Below, piece by piece: positions 1 through 9,579 of a DNA stretch of 64,000 nucleotides. The stretch is taken from NCBI GenBank assembly GCA_028283625.1, contig JAPWKG010000017.1, positions 1 through 64,000 of the forward strand, written 5' to 3'. Source of the DNA: Acidobacteriaceae bacterium (GTDB lineage: Bacteria > Acidobacteriota > Terriglobia > Terriglobales > Acidobacteriaceae). Position 1 is the first letter of the stretch. Every line of letters starts with the position of its first letter. The notes below the pieces were generated by a model. That model was not told the origin of the DNA. It saw only the letters and a program-made list of their open reading frames with translations, and made no database searches. Both the position numbers and the translations under genes were made by a program.

Positions 1-192
1 GATGCAGGCATTGACAAGTGGCTCGGGCAAGTGCCGAACTCGGAGAAGAAGGGCAAAGTTACCGAACAGCAGATCCTCGAGATCGCCAAGGCTCGAGATG
101 CTCGGACATGAACGCAGCTTCTGTGGTGCAGAAGCAGCAGCGAAGACCATTCGTGGCACCGCTCGCTCGATGGGCATCGATGTCGTTGCCTA
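1..192 (+). pseudogene. rplK: 50S ribosomal protein L11, C-terminal fragment, frame broken
   Basis: The end of ribosomal protein L11, which builds the GTPase-associated stalk base of the 50S subunit. Pieces of the L11 C-terminal domain appear in different frames: GKVTEQQILEIAKA near 50-95 and the hallmark ending TIRGTARSMGIDVVA just before the TAA at 190-192. Between them the frame breaks. Removing an extra T near 21, about two bases near 33, single bases near 96 and 104 and about two to five bases near 125 restores an ordinary L11 sequence. That many small indels in an essential gene points to sequence error rather than decay. The gene is also cut at the window start. rplK is usually followed by rplA, but here a hairpin with five Ts follows, so the locus or the assembly is unusual. 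The identity is clear; whether the gene is truly broken is doubtful. Confidence 0.8.
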
Positions 193-217
193 AGTAGCGT
201 TTCGGGTTCCCTCTCTC

Positions 218-249
218 AAAAGGCGCATCGCATCCTCGGTGCGCTTTTT
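218..249 (+). terminator. Rho-independent terminator after rplK
   Basis: Arms GCGCA (223-227) and TGCGC (240-244) are followed directly by TTTTT and preceded by AAAA. The stem is short but the T tract is clean. It lies 25 bases after the rplK stop codon. Confidence 0.55.
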
Positions 250-270
250 GCTTTGATGAAGCTTGAAGGA

Positions 271-299
271 AAGAGGCTCACCGTCTTGGCGGGCCTCTT
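271..299 (-). terminator. Probable terminator of the Crp/Fnr gene
   Basis: Arms AAGAGGC (271-277) and GCCTCTT (293-299) form a 7-bp stem. Read on the minus strand it is followed by a pyrimidine-rich stretch, and it lies about 50 bases past the minus-strand regulator's reconstructed stop. Convergent with the rplK terminator. Confidence 0.45.
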
Positions 300-350
300 C
301 TCGTCAGCGCTCTACGCGCTGTTGGAAGTTATTCGAAGTAGCGGTGCAGT

Positions 351-1026
351 TTAGGGAAGATCCCGAATCAGCAGGCTTCCAGGGTGCTGTGTGACGAGAC
401 CTCTTCTTTGGCAAAGCGGGTCAACAGGCGGGTGACCGTCTCGCGCGAGAGACCGCACATGGATCCCAACTCTTCGTGCGTCAGCGGCATGGGAATCTCA
501 ATCGAGCGCTGTTCGTGTAGGGTCGCGTTGAGGGCTTGCAAGCTCTGCCAGCAGGCTCGCAAGCTTCGCAGAGGCCGATCCAGAGAGCGCAAGCCTCCTC
601 GCGCTGAGGAGCGCGCTGTACGTACTCGCGTGCAGCCGCGCTGGCTATGTTTTCTGCGGCCTTCGCGGTAGCGTGCAGCGAAGGCAAGAAACTCGGGACG
701 ACGAACACTCTTGAGCTCACAATTATCCAGAGCCTCGATGCTCAGCTTCTGGCGGCTGCCACGCAAAGCCGAGGCAAGGCCCAGAACGTTCCCTCCTGGC
801 GCTGCAAGACGCAGCAGGAGTACCTGGCTACCTCTGCAGACGAAGCATAGAGCTTCAGATGGCCCGTACAGACCATATAAACCTGATCCGGTGTATCGCC
901 TTCACCGAAGAGCTGCTGGCCTTTGTGGAGGTGGATCGATCGTCCCAAAGCCTGAAGATCACGTAACGCCTCAGTCGGGAGATGGCAAAAGCAGCCTTGC
1001 CTTTGCGCGGCAAGCTCTGCCATCTG
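351..1026 (-). pseudogene. Crp/Fnr-family transcriptional regulator, frame broken
   Basis: A cyclic-nucleotide/FNR-type regulator whose parts lie in several frames. The N-terminal CNMP-binding domain starts near 1026 (MAELAAQ, then [13 protein letters not shown]) and continues with the jelly-roll stretch GEGDTPDQVYMVCTGHLKL. After a frame change near 838 the reading resumes as ALRGSRQKLSIEALDNCEL and FLAFAARYRE. A helical linker is legible only in other frames (about 525-662). The DNA-binding helix-turn-helix, THEELGSMCGLSRETVTRLL, is near 420-490. A final frame change near 400 gives a tail ending at the TAA at 351-353. The reconstructed length of about 225 residues is normal for the family. 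At least four indels are needed. They lie in the same stretch as the damage in rplK and infB, so consensus error is the likelier cause. The effector is unknown; I see no cysteine pattern that would settle FNR against CRP. Confidence 0.7.
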
Positions 1027-4000
1027 CGCCTTCTTCAGCTCGGCCGCGTTCTGGCCCAGCTCCGCCGCCAGCTTCTCGGTGGTGAAGGCCTCGATGATGT
1101 CGCCCTCCTTGATCTCCTTGGAACTTGATGCCGATACCGCACTCCAGACGCCCTGACGGACTTCGGCACATCTTCCTTGACGCGCTTGAGTGAGCGATCT
1201 TGCCCTTCCAGACTTCCTCGCCGTCGCGCAGGACGCGGACCTGCGCGTCGCGCTTGATGAGGCCGTCGCGGACCACGCAACCGGCAATCTGGCCGACCTT
1301 GGTGATCTTGAAGACCTGCAGCACTTCGGCGCGGCCAACGTAGATCTCCTTGTAGACCGGCTCGAGCAGTCCGTACATGGCCTTGGTGATCTCGTCCTGC
1401 AGCTCGTAGATGATCGAGTGCAGACGAATCTCGACCTTCTCCTGATCGGCCAGCTCCTGCGCCTTGCGCTCGGGACGAACGTTGAAGCCGATGATGACCG
1501 CGTTCGAGGCCGAGGCAAGCAGCACGTCGGATTCGGTGATCGCGCCGACGCCTGAGTGCAGCACCTTCACGCGCACCTTCTCGGTCGACATCTTCTGCAG
1601 CGAGTCGGCCAGCACTTCGACCGAACCCTGCACGTCGCCCTTGAGGATGAGGTTGAGGTCCTTGACGCCCGCCTGCTTGATCTTCTCCGAGAGGCCTTCG
1701 AGCGAGACGCGCGAGCTCTTCGCGAGCTGGGCTTCGCGCTCCTTCATCTTGCGGTACTGCGCAATGCCCTTGGCCTTGTCGCGGTCCGCCATGACCGAGG
1801 AAGGTATCGCCCTGCATCCGGATTGACTCTCGAGGCCGAGGATTTCGACCGGGGTCGAAGGTCCGGCTTCGTCGATCTGGCGGCCACGGTCGTCGAACAT
1901 GGCGCGGATCTTGCCGAAGGTGTTGCCCACGATAAAGCTGTCCTGGTTGCGCAGCGTGCCGTTCTGCACGAGGACCGAGGCCACAGCGCCGCGTCCGCGG
2001 TCGAGCTTGGCTTCGATGACCGTACCCACGGCCGGACGGTCCGGCGTGGCCTTCTGCTCGTTCGTATCGGCAACGAGGCAGATCATTTCTTCGAGGCCGT
2101 CGAGGTTGAGGCGCTTCTTGGCCGACACTTCGACGAATTCGATATCGCCGCCCATGCTGGTCGCCTGAACGCCACGTGCAGCAAGCTGCTGCATGACCTT
2201 CGAGGGATCAGCTTCCGGCTTATCGATCTTGTTGACGGCCACGATCATCGGAACCTTCGCCGCGCGAGCGTGGTCGATGGCTTCGAGGGTCTGGGGCATC
2301 ACGCCGTCATCGGCAGCGACGACCACGACGACGATGTCGGTGATCTTCGCACCGCGAGCACGCATGCGGGTAAAGGCTTCGTGACCCGGGGTGTCGAGGA
2401 AGACGATCTCGCGACCGAACGCAGGGGAGTCGGGCTTGGTGACGTGCACCTTGTAGGCACCGATATGCTGCGTGATGCCGCCGGCTTCTCCCGCTGCCAC
2501 GTCCGTCGAGCGAATCGCATCGAGCAGCGAGGTCTTACCATGATCGACGTGGCCCATGATCGTAACCACCGGGGCGCGTGTAATTTCTACAAGGCCTTCG
2601 GTGTTCTCAATCAAGGTCTCGAGCGCTTCGTTCTCAAGCTGCTCTTCCACCGTGATCACGGTGGCTCCCGCGCCGAACTGGCGTGATACATCCTTTACAA
2701 GCTCACCATCAAGCGACTGGTTGACCGTAACCATCACGCCGCGCATGAGCAACGTTGCGATCAGGTCCTTACCGCGGATATCGAGCTTCTCTGCCAGATC
2801 CTTGACCGAGATGCCTTCCGTCACCGTGATCTGCTTGGTGATCGGAGTTTCGCCCATTGGGATTTGGGCCGCGCCGAAGCGGGGCTGGTAACCCTTAAGA
2901 GCGACTTCCTTGTTCTTTTCGTAGCGCTGTCCGCCACGGCCGGTGCGTTGGCCAGGACGTCCACCAGGACGGTTACCCGGCGCTGGTGCAGCATCTGCCG
3001 GCGGCAACAAGCCGCCCGGACCGACTCCCTGGCGGGGGCCAAAGCCGGGGCGATTGCCGAAGCCGGGACGCGGCGGGAATCCGGGGCGTCCCGGACCACC
3101 GGGGCCGCCAGGACCACCAGGGAAGGAACGCGTCGGGTGCATGGGACGGCGCGCTCCAGGGGCCAGAGGAGGACGCGAGCCCGGCGCAAAGGTGCCGGTA
3201 GGGCGCGGACGCTCGAAGATCGGGCGGCGTACCGCTGCAGCAGCGCCGGGAGCCGCCGTGTAGCTGGGGCGGGGGCCGGTCTGCGGCATGATGACGCGGC
3301 GTACCGGAGCAGCCGGGGTCGCAGCCGCGGCTGGAGCCGTGGTTCCTGCTACTGGGGCTGCCGGTGCAGCTGCGGGAGCTGCCACAGGCGTTGCCGGTGT
3401 CGCTGCGGGAGTGACGGTAGCTGTAGCAGGAGCTGCGGGCGTCACGGCCGGTGCTGCCACAGGAGCCGCTGCTTGCGGAGCGGCGGCCGGAGCAGCCGTC
3501 GGTGTCGCGGGGGCTGCCACGACAGGCGCTGCGACGACAGGAGCCGCAGGCGGCTGGGGCGTGGTAGCAGCCGCCGGAGTTGCCGGTGCCACCGTGCCTG
3601 CAGGCGGACGCGCCACGACAGCACCCGAGATCGGCTTGGACGCGATCGCGGGTGGGGGGACGATGACCGGGTTTGCCGGGCGTGGCTGAGGTACAACGAG
3701 ACGCCGTACCGGCGGCTGCGGAGCCGCCGCAGGCGTGGTGCTGGCAGCCGGAGCCGTCGGCGTAGCCACGGCCGGACGTGCCGGCGGCGGAGGCGTAGCC
3801 ACAACAGGGCGTGCCGGCGGCGGAGCAACTGCAACCGCTACTGCCGGGCGCGCTGGAGGCGCGGACTTAGCAGCTTCAGCCGCTTGCTTGCGCTCCAGAA
3901 TGGCCTTCAGAGCGTCGCCGGGTTTGGAAACGTTGGCCAGGTTGAATGCTCTTTCAGCAGGGGTGGACGACTTGCCACCACCTGCGCGCGAGCCGCGTGT

Positions 4001-4153
4001 CAGGTACGTACGCACCTTTGCGGCTTCGTCCTCTTCAATGGAGGAGGAGTGCGTCTTCTTTTCCGTAACGCCCACGGCCGTCAGAGCGTCGAGAATCGAC
4101 TTGCTCTTGACTTCAAGCTCACGGGCCAGATCGTTGATACGAACTTTACTCAT
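971..4153 (-). CDS. infB: Translation initiation factor IF-2 (3' end frame broken)
   Basis: IF-2, the GTPase that brings fMet-tRNA to the 30S subunit and promotes subunit joining. The start ATG at 4153 opens a typical IF2_N domain ([17 protein letters not shown]). Residues about 90-310 are a Pro/Ala/Val linker, 310-420 a Gly/Pro/Arg stretch, and about 430-500 a second IF2_N-like domain. The G domain follows: P-loop GHVDHGKTS near 533-545, DTPGHEAF near 588, NKID near 641, then the C-terminal beta-barrel domains. Near 1790-1830 three indels with no net frame effect scramble about a dozen residues. Near 1190 the frame is lost for good. The homologous C-terminus ([19 protein letters not shown]) continues in another frame to about 1030, where it merges with the regulator gene. 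The stop at 971 is therefore spurious. Third gene of rimP-nusA-infB. Confidence 0.93.
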   Translation of the reverse strand: MSKVRINDLARELEVKSKSILDALTAVGVTEKKTHSSSIEEDEAAKVRTYLTRGSRAGGGKSSTPAERAFNLANVSKPGDALKAILERKQAAEAAKSAPPARPAVAVAVAPPPARPVVATPPPPARPAVATPTAPAASTTPAAAPQPPVRRLVVPQPRPANPVIVPPPAIASKPISGAVVARPPAGTVAPATPAAATTPQPPAAPVVAAPVVAAPATPTAAPAAAPQAAAPVAAPAVTPAAPATATVTPAATPATPVAAPAAAPAAPVAGTTAPAAAATPAAPVRRVIMPQTGPRPSYTAAPGAAAAVRRPIFERPRPTGTFAPGSRPPLAPGARRPMHPTRSFPGGPGGPGGPGRPGFPPRPGFGNRPGFGPRQGVGPGGLLPPADAAPAPGNRPGGRPGQRTGRGGQRYEKNKEVALKGYQPRFGAAQIPMGETPITKQITVTEGISVKDLAEKLDIRGKDLIATLLMRGVMVTVNQSLDGELVKDVSRQFGAGATVITVEEQLENEALETLIENTEGLVEITRAPVVTIMGHVDHGKTSLLDAIRSTDVAAGEAGGITQHIGAYKVHVTKPDSPAFGREIVFLDTPGHEAFTRMRARGAKITDIVVVVVAADDGVMPQTLEAIDHARAAKVPMIVAVNKIDKPEADPSKVMQQLAARGVQATSMGGDIEFVEVSAKKRLNLDGLEEMICLVADTNEQKATPDRPAVGTVIEAKLDRGRGAVASVLVQNGTLRNQDSFIVGNTFGKIRAMFDDRGRQIDEAGPSTPVEILGLESQSGCRAIPSSVMADRDKAKGIAQYRKMKEREAQLAKSSRVSLEGLSEKIKQAGVKDLNLILKGDVQGSVEVLADSLQKMSTEKVRVKVLHSGVGAITESDVLLASASNAVIIGFNVRPERKAQELADQEKVEIRLHSIIYELQDEITKAMYGLLEPVYKEIYVGRAEVLQVFKITKVGQIAGCVVRDGLIKRDAQVRVLRDGEEVWKGKIAHSSASRKMCRSPSGRLECGIGIKFQGDQGGRHHRGLHHREAGGGAGPERGRAEEGADGRACRAKARLLLPSPD

Positions 4154-4304
4154 TCAGTCCTTTTAGGGAGGGCACTGCGGTTCACCGCAGTACCGACTTC
4201 TCTCTGCGCTAGCTGGTCATAGACGACCCCATCGAAGAAGAAGCTGGTGCCTCAAGAACATTATCGCTTGAAGGCTGCGGTTTTGTTAAAGGGTAAAAGG
4301 GATT

Positions 4305-4339
4305 CCCGCCCTTGCACAGCCTGTGCGAAGGGGCGGGAG
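4305..4339 (-). terminator. Strong hairpin in the nusA-infB spacer
   Basis: Outer arms TCCCGCCC (4305-4312) and GGGCGGGA (4332-4339) enclose an inner GCACAG/CTGTGC stem. On the minus strand the hairpin is followed by a T-rich stretch (AATCCCTTTTACCC). It lies 26 bases past the nusA stop and about 150 bases before the infB start. It could be a partial terminator or an mRNA-stabilising element. infB must then rely on read-through or its own promoter. Confidence 0.5.
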
Positions 4340-4365
4340 ACCCGAAAAACTGCTCCGTGAGGGTA

Positions 4366-5952
<1,587 letters not shown>

Positions 5953-6035
5953 AACTGTGCGTCGTATAGCGGCTGACAGAAAGATCTTGGCGGTAATCCG
6001 CCGTCGTGCCTGTTCTTGCTGCCGCGCTGCCTTTC

Positions 6036-6623
6036 TTAGATTTCGGCGACCAGATGCGCCTTTTCGACGTTGGGCAGATCGATCGTGACCGTCTGCGCTG
6101 TGAGCGTTTTCTTCGCCTTGCCCTTCTGCTTGATAGCGGCAAGGTCAAGAGTGAGATGCGTGCCGTCGAAGTTCGTGAGCCTGCCGGTGAAATGCCGGTT
6201 ATTTTCGACGGGAGCAAATGTCTGCAGCTTGACCAGTTGTCCGACGAAACGTGTCCAGTCGGAAGCTTTGGTCAGCTTGCGTTCAAGCCCGGGCGACGAG
6301 ACCTCAAGGGTGTACTCGGTCGTGCCGGGGATCAGATCCTCTACATCGAGCATCGTGCCGAAGTCCTGCGCAAAGCTGGCGCAGTCCTCGTGCGTGATGC
6401 CGGAGAGCAGCTCCACAGGGATGCCTTTGGGAAGCAACTCTGCCTGTTCCGGATCGGCGGCCTGCTCGCGCAGCTTCGCGCGGCCGGCCTCGTCTTTTTC
6501 AAGGAAGATGCGCAAAGCGCGGTGTTTGCCGCCTCCGGCAAACTCTAGGTCGACGATCTCCAGTCCGTGGGACGTGGCGACGCGTTCGGCGGTGGCGCGA
6601 ATTGTTTCGAGCGGAAGTGCCAT
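6036..6623 (-). CDS. rimP: Ribosome maturation factor RimP
   Basis: RimP assists late assembly of the 30S subunit. The chosen start, ATG at 6623, gives 195 residues beginning MALPLETIRATAERVA, which matches the family N-terminus. An upstream in-frame start would add 22 residues that do not look conserved. Family hallmarks are visible: HGLEIVDLEF near 20, LRIFLEKDEAG near 40, the EVSSPGLERKL segment near 110, and an SH3-like C-terminal domain. An internal segment around residues 55-72 is slightly longer than in many homologues. First gene of rimP-nusA-infB, reading from a promoter about 165 bases upstream through a leader that contains a terminator-like hairpin. Confidence 0.94.
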   Translation of the reverse strand: MALPLETIRATAERVATSHGLEIVDLEFAGGGKHRALRIFLEKDEAGRAKLREQAADPEQAELLPKGIPVELLSGITHEDCASFAQDFGTMLDVEDLIPGTTEYTLEVSSPGLERKLTKASDWTRFVGQLVKLQTFAPVENNRHFTGRLTNFDGTHLTLDLAAIKQKGKAKKTLTAQTVTIDLPNVEKAHLVAEI

Positions 6624-6689
6624 ACGATAACTCGGGTTTTGATGCGATTTTTTAGCAGCCTTCTCTGGCCGCAGCAGGTTCAACTTCAA

Positions 6690-6719
6690 CGCAAAAGAAA
6701 AAGTGGGCTTTCGCCCACT
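6690..6719 (-). terminator. Terminator-like hairpin inside the rimP leader (candidate attenuator)
   Basis: Arms AGTGGGC (6702-6708) and GCCCACT (6713-6719) close on a four-base loop. On the minus strand a TTTTTCTTTT run follows at once. It lies about 67 bases before the rimP start and about 60-80 bases after the proposed transcription start. Just upstream, 6721-6760 can form another stem (GCCAT/ATGGC with inner AGCCG/CGGCT). Confidence 0.6.
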
Positions 6720-6786
6720 CCTGCCCCGCCATCAGCCGGTGTCGTCACGGCTCTCAATGGCAGAACGGAATCGTCTGCTGCTTACG

Positions 6787-6815
6787 AGTGTAGGCCGATG
6801 GCCGGGAAAGTTCAA
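6787..6815 (-). promoter_or_regulatory. Candidate sigma-70 promoter for rimP-nusA-infB
   Basis: On the minus strand TTGAAC (6810-6815) and TACACT (6787-6792) are separated by 17 bases. Transcription would start near 6779-6780 and give a leader of about 155 bases containing the hairpins noted above. Confidence 0.5.
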
Positions 6816-6963
6816 GAGTTCTGTGGGCGAGGAGTGCGTGCAACCGGTTTTCTTCCTGATTTGCCGTTCCAGAATGGGAGTTGAAGGTCAATCTTCGGCA
6901 AAAACTGGCTGCAACCCAAGGTGCCGGGTTGGGTGGCGTTTGCTATCGTGTCCCCTTCAGGCC

Positions 6964-6969
6964 TAGAAT
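6964..6969 (+). promoter_or_regulatory. Candidate -10 element of guaB, near-leaderless
   Basis: TAGAAT ends 12 bases before the guaB ATG and there is no Shine-Dalgarno sequence in between. Transcription would begin about five bases before the start codon. No good -35 hexamer is visible; TTTGCT lies 19 bases upstream. Confidence 0.45.
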
Positions 6970-6981
6970 CAACTTTCAATC

Positions 6982-8502
6982 ATGATCGAATTTCCCGTGG
7001 TTGAAGCCCTCACTTTTGACGATGTCCTCCTCGTCCCCGCTTACTCCGACGTTATTCCTACGCAGGTAAGCACGCAGACCAAGCTCACCAAGAACATCAC
7101 TCTCACGACGCCGCTCATGTCGGCAGCCATGGACACGGTCACCGAATCGCGTCTGGCCATCGCCATCGCTCAGCAGGGCGGCATGGGTGTTGTGCACCGC
7201 AACCTGACCATTGAGCAGCAGGCCGTCGAGATTGACAAGGTCAAGCGCTCGGAGTCGGGGATGATCGTCGACCCGATCACCATCGAACCGGAGCGCCCGA
7301 TCTCCGAGGCGCTGGAGATGATGCGCCGTTACAAGATCTCGGGTGTTCCGGTGACCAAGAACGGCAAGCTGGTCGGCATTCTCACCAACCGCGATCTGCG
7401 CTTCGTTTCGCAGACGGAAATCCCCATCGGCGAAGTGATGACCAAGGAAAACCTCATCACCGTTCCACAGGGCACCACGCTGGAGCAGGCGGAGGAGATT
7501 CTGCATCAGCATCGCGTGGAGAAGCTGCTGGTGGTGAACGAGGCCTATGAGCTCAAAGGCCTGATCACCGTCAAGGACATCCAAAAGAAGCTGAAGTATC
7601 CGAACGCTTCCAAGGATGAGCAGGGCCGTCTGCGTGTAGCCGGTGCCATTGGCGCGACCGGAGACTTTCTGGAGCGTGCCGCTGCACTGGTGGAAGCGCG
7701 TGCAGATGCTCTGGCCATTGACTCTGCGCACGGCCACTCCTCGCGTGTGCTTGAAGCCGTGGCCGAGGTGAAGAAGCGTTTCCCGCACGTTGCACTGCTG
7801 GCAGGCAACGTGGCGACCTATGACGGCGCCATGGCGCTGATTGACGCTGGTGCCGATGCGATCAAGGTCGGTATCGGACCTGGCTCGATCTGTACCACGC
7901 GTATGGTGACCGGCGCGGGTATGCCGCAGGTGACGGCAATCTCCGAGGCGTACAAGGCTGCTTCGAAGCATGGAGTTGCTGTGATCGCCGATGGTGGCAT
8001 TAAGTACTCGGGCGACGTGACCAAGGCAATCGCCGCGGGTGCAAGCGTGGTGATGATGGGATCGCTCTTTGCCGGTGTGGATGAGAGCCCGGGTGAGACG
8101 ATTCTGTACCAGGGCCGCGCTTTCAAGGCCTACCGAGGCATGGGTTCGCTGAGCGCAATGTCGCAGGGTTCCGGCGAGCGCTACTTCCAGGGCAAGGAAG
8201 ACATGGAGACCGGCGAACGGATCTCGCTGACCGCGAAGGAAGGAACGCCGGGCGGCAACCGCCTTGCGAAGTTTGTTCCCGAAGGCATCGAGGGCCGCGT
8301 GCCGCACCGTGGGCCGCTGGAAGCGATGATCTATCAACTGGTCGGTGGCCTGCGCTCCGGTATGGGGTATCTAGGGTGCAACACGATCGAAGAGCTGCAG
8401 AAGAACGCGCGCTTCATCCGCATCTCGGGTGCTGGTCTGCGGGAGTCGCATGTGCATGATGTCGTCATTACGCGCGAGGCTCCGAACTACCACGTTGAGT
8501 AG
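6982..8502 (+). CDS. guaB: IMP dehydrogenase
   Basis: Converts IMP to XMP with NAD, the committed step to GMP. The 506-residue protein has the usual TIM-barrel halves split by two CBS domains (about residues 95-215). The catalytic loop [13 protein letters not shown] carries the active Cys at about 304, followed by the phosphate-binding stretch [12 protein letters not shown] and the flap region ([20 protein letters not shown]). The N-terminus [22 protein letters not shown] is a standard start, so the ATG at 6982 is firm even though no ribosome-binding site precedes it. It is transcribed alone between divergent rimP and a convergent acetyltransferase gene, and ends at a strong terminator. Confidence 0.98.
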   Translation: MIEFPVVEALTFDDVLLVPAYSDVIPTQVSTQTKLTKNITLTTPLMSAAMDTVTESRLAIAIAQQGGMGVVHRNLTIEQQAVEIDKVKRSESGMIVDPITIEPERPISEALEMMRRYKISGVPVTKNGKLVGILTNRDLRFVSQTEIPIGEVMTKENLITVPQGTTLEQAEEILHQHRVEKLLVVNEAYELKGLITVKDIQKKLKYPNASKDEQGRLRVAGAIGATGDFLERAAALVEARADALAIDSAHGHSSRVLEAVAEVKKRFPHVALLAGNVATYDGAMALIDAGADAIKVGIGPGSICTTRMVTGAGMPQVTAISEAYKAASKHGVAVIADGGIKYSGDVTKAIAAGASVVMMGSLFAGVDESPGETILYQGRAFKAYRGMGSLSAMSQGSGERYFQGKEDMETGERISLTAKEGTPGGNRLAKFVPEGIEGRVPHRGPLEAMIYQLVGGLRSGMGYLGCNTIEELQKNARFIRISGAGLRESHVHDVVITREAPNYHVE

Positions 8503-8525
8503 TGTTTTTGTGCAGCGCACAAAAG

Positions 8526-8558
8526 AAGGCCGTCGGGAGTTATCCTGACGGCCTTTTG
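8526..8558. terminator. Bidirectional terminator between guaB and the GNAT gene
   Basis: Arms AAGGCCGTC (8526-8534) and GACGGCCTT (8547-8555) make a perfect 9-bp stem with Ts on the 3' side of both strands. It serves guaB on the plus strand and the end of the long minus-strand run on the other. Confidence 0.85.
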
Positions 8559-8580
8559 GTTTTCGTACAAAACGTTCCGG

Positions 8581-9555
8581 TTAGCCTGCAGACCAGGTCA
8601 GTGCGGCAAAGCGTTCGCGCAGCGTAAAGCCAAGGCTCTCATAAAGCGCGCGCGCCTGCTGGTTGCTCTCCGTGACGGTGAGGGAGAGATGTGTCAGGCC
8701 CTGCGAGCGCAGATTCTGCGCGCATTGGATCAGCAGCCTGCGTCCCAGGCCCTGGCCGCGCAGAGAAGGAGCCACGCAGAGTTGCGTAATGTGGGCTGTA
8801 TCGTGCTGCACGCGAGAACAAAGCAGCACAGCCTGTGGCGCACCGGTGGTGCGGTCGAGCAGTACGAGCGAGTTTGTGGCGTCAAAGAGCCCGCAGCCGG
8901 GAAAGCGCACGATGTTGTGCAGGAAGCGTTCTGCACCTGCCACCGTCTTGTATTGGTCGTTGATGCCAGCATCTTCGTGCCCGATGTAGGCACGATGAAT
9001 CAGCTCCGCAATGCTGCGCATGTACTCCGGCTGCCAGCTTTGCAGCAGCAGGGAGGAGGGCCGCGCCAACGGAGCAAGAGATTTGCTCAGCGTCTCGTTC
9101 TCAAGCGCAGCGTGCAGGAAAAGGCGAGGGAAGATGGAAAGATCAAAGCGCGCGCGCGTTGCGGCAAACGCTTCGGCGGGAAACATCAGCAACTGTGACT
9201 CAATGCGTTGGATCGACGGGCTATGAGTCAGCATCTCCATCAGATGTTCCAGCAGGACGTCGCACAGTGGATTGGTGGCGGAGGCCGCTTCTCCAAAAGC
9301 GTAAACGTCCCCGATGACCGCTTTGCTGCCTTCATAAACGCAGAAGCAGTAGCCCAGGATTTGTTTGCTGATGTTGTCCAGAGCGACGAAGCCCGGCAGC
9401 ACGCGGCTGTCCAGATACTCCAGCAGCAGCTTCGTAGCCTGCATATACTCCCAGCGTAGCCGCGGGTGCCAGCGTGCGGCTTCCTCGTGCAGCAGCGGCG
9501 CGAGCTGAGGGCCGGAGAAGTGACGAAGATCGAGAATGTCGTAGGTAGAAGCCAC
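8581..9555 (-). CDS. GNAT-family N-acetyltransferase, two-part protein
   Basis: The C-terminal third is a GNAT acetyltransferase domain: the acetyl-CoA loop reads SLRGQGLGRRLL at about residues 270-281, and the following helix and NQQARALYESLGF complete the fold. The first half (to about residue 170) looks like a degenerate second GNAT fold, with GYCFCVYEGSKAVIGDVYAF resembling the beta strands of that family; this is an inference. At 324 residues it is twice the usual single-domain length. No substrate can be assigned. It is the last gene of the minus-strand run that begins at pgpA and lies 24 bases downstream of the glycosyltransferase, so it may act on a cell-envelope or ribosomal substrate, but nothing here shows which. 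Confidence 0.8.
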   Translation of the reverse strand: MASTYDILDLRHFSGPQLAPLLHEEAARWHPRLRWEYMQATKLLLEYLDSRVLPGFVALDNISKQILGYCFCVYEGSKAVIGDVYAFGEAASATNPLCDVLLEHLMEMLTHSPSIQRIESQLLMFPAEAFAATRARFDLSIFPRLFLHAALENETLSKSLAPLARPSSLLLQSWQPEYMRSIAELIHRAYIGHEDAGINDQYKTVAGAERFLHNIVRFPGCGLFDATNSLVLLDRTTGAPQAVLLCSRVQHDTAHITQLCVAPSLRGQGLGRRLLIQCAQNLRSQGLTHLSLTVTESNQQARALYESLGFTLRERFAALTWSAG

Positions 9556-9579
9556 GTCGTTCTCTCCAGTATGGCGCGA

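Noticed and set aside
3300..3860. Possible CRISPR or satellite repeat
   Set aside because: The repetitive DNA is the codon repetition of the Ala/Pro/Val linker of infB, with no spacer-repeat structure.
2864..4222. Long plus-strand open frames opposite infB
   Set aside because: They are antisense shadows of the GC-rich Ala/Pro/Gly linker; infB domains are clear on the minus strand and the plus-strand products are low-complexity Arg/Ser/Gly.
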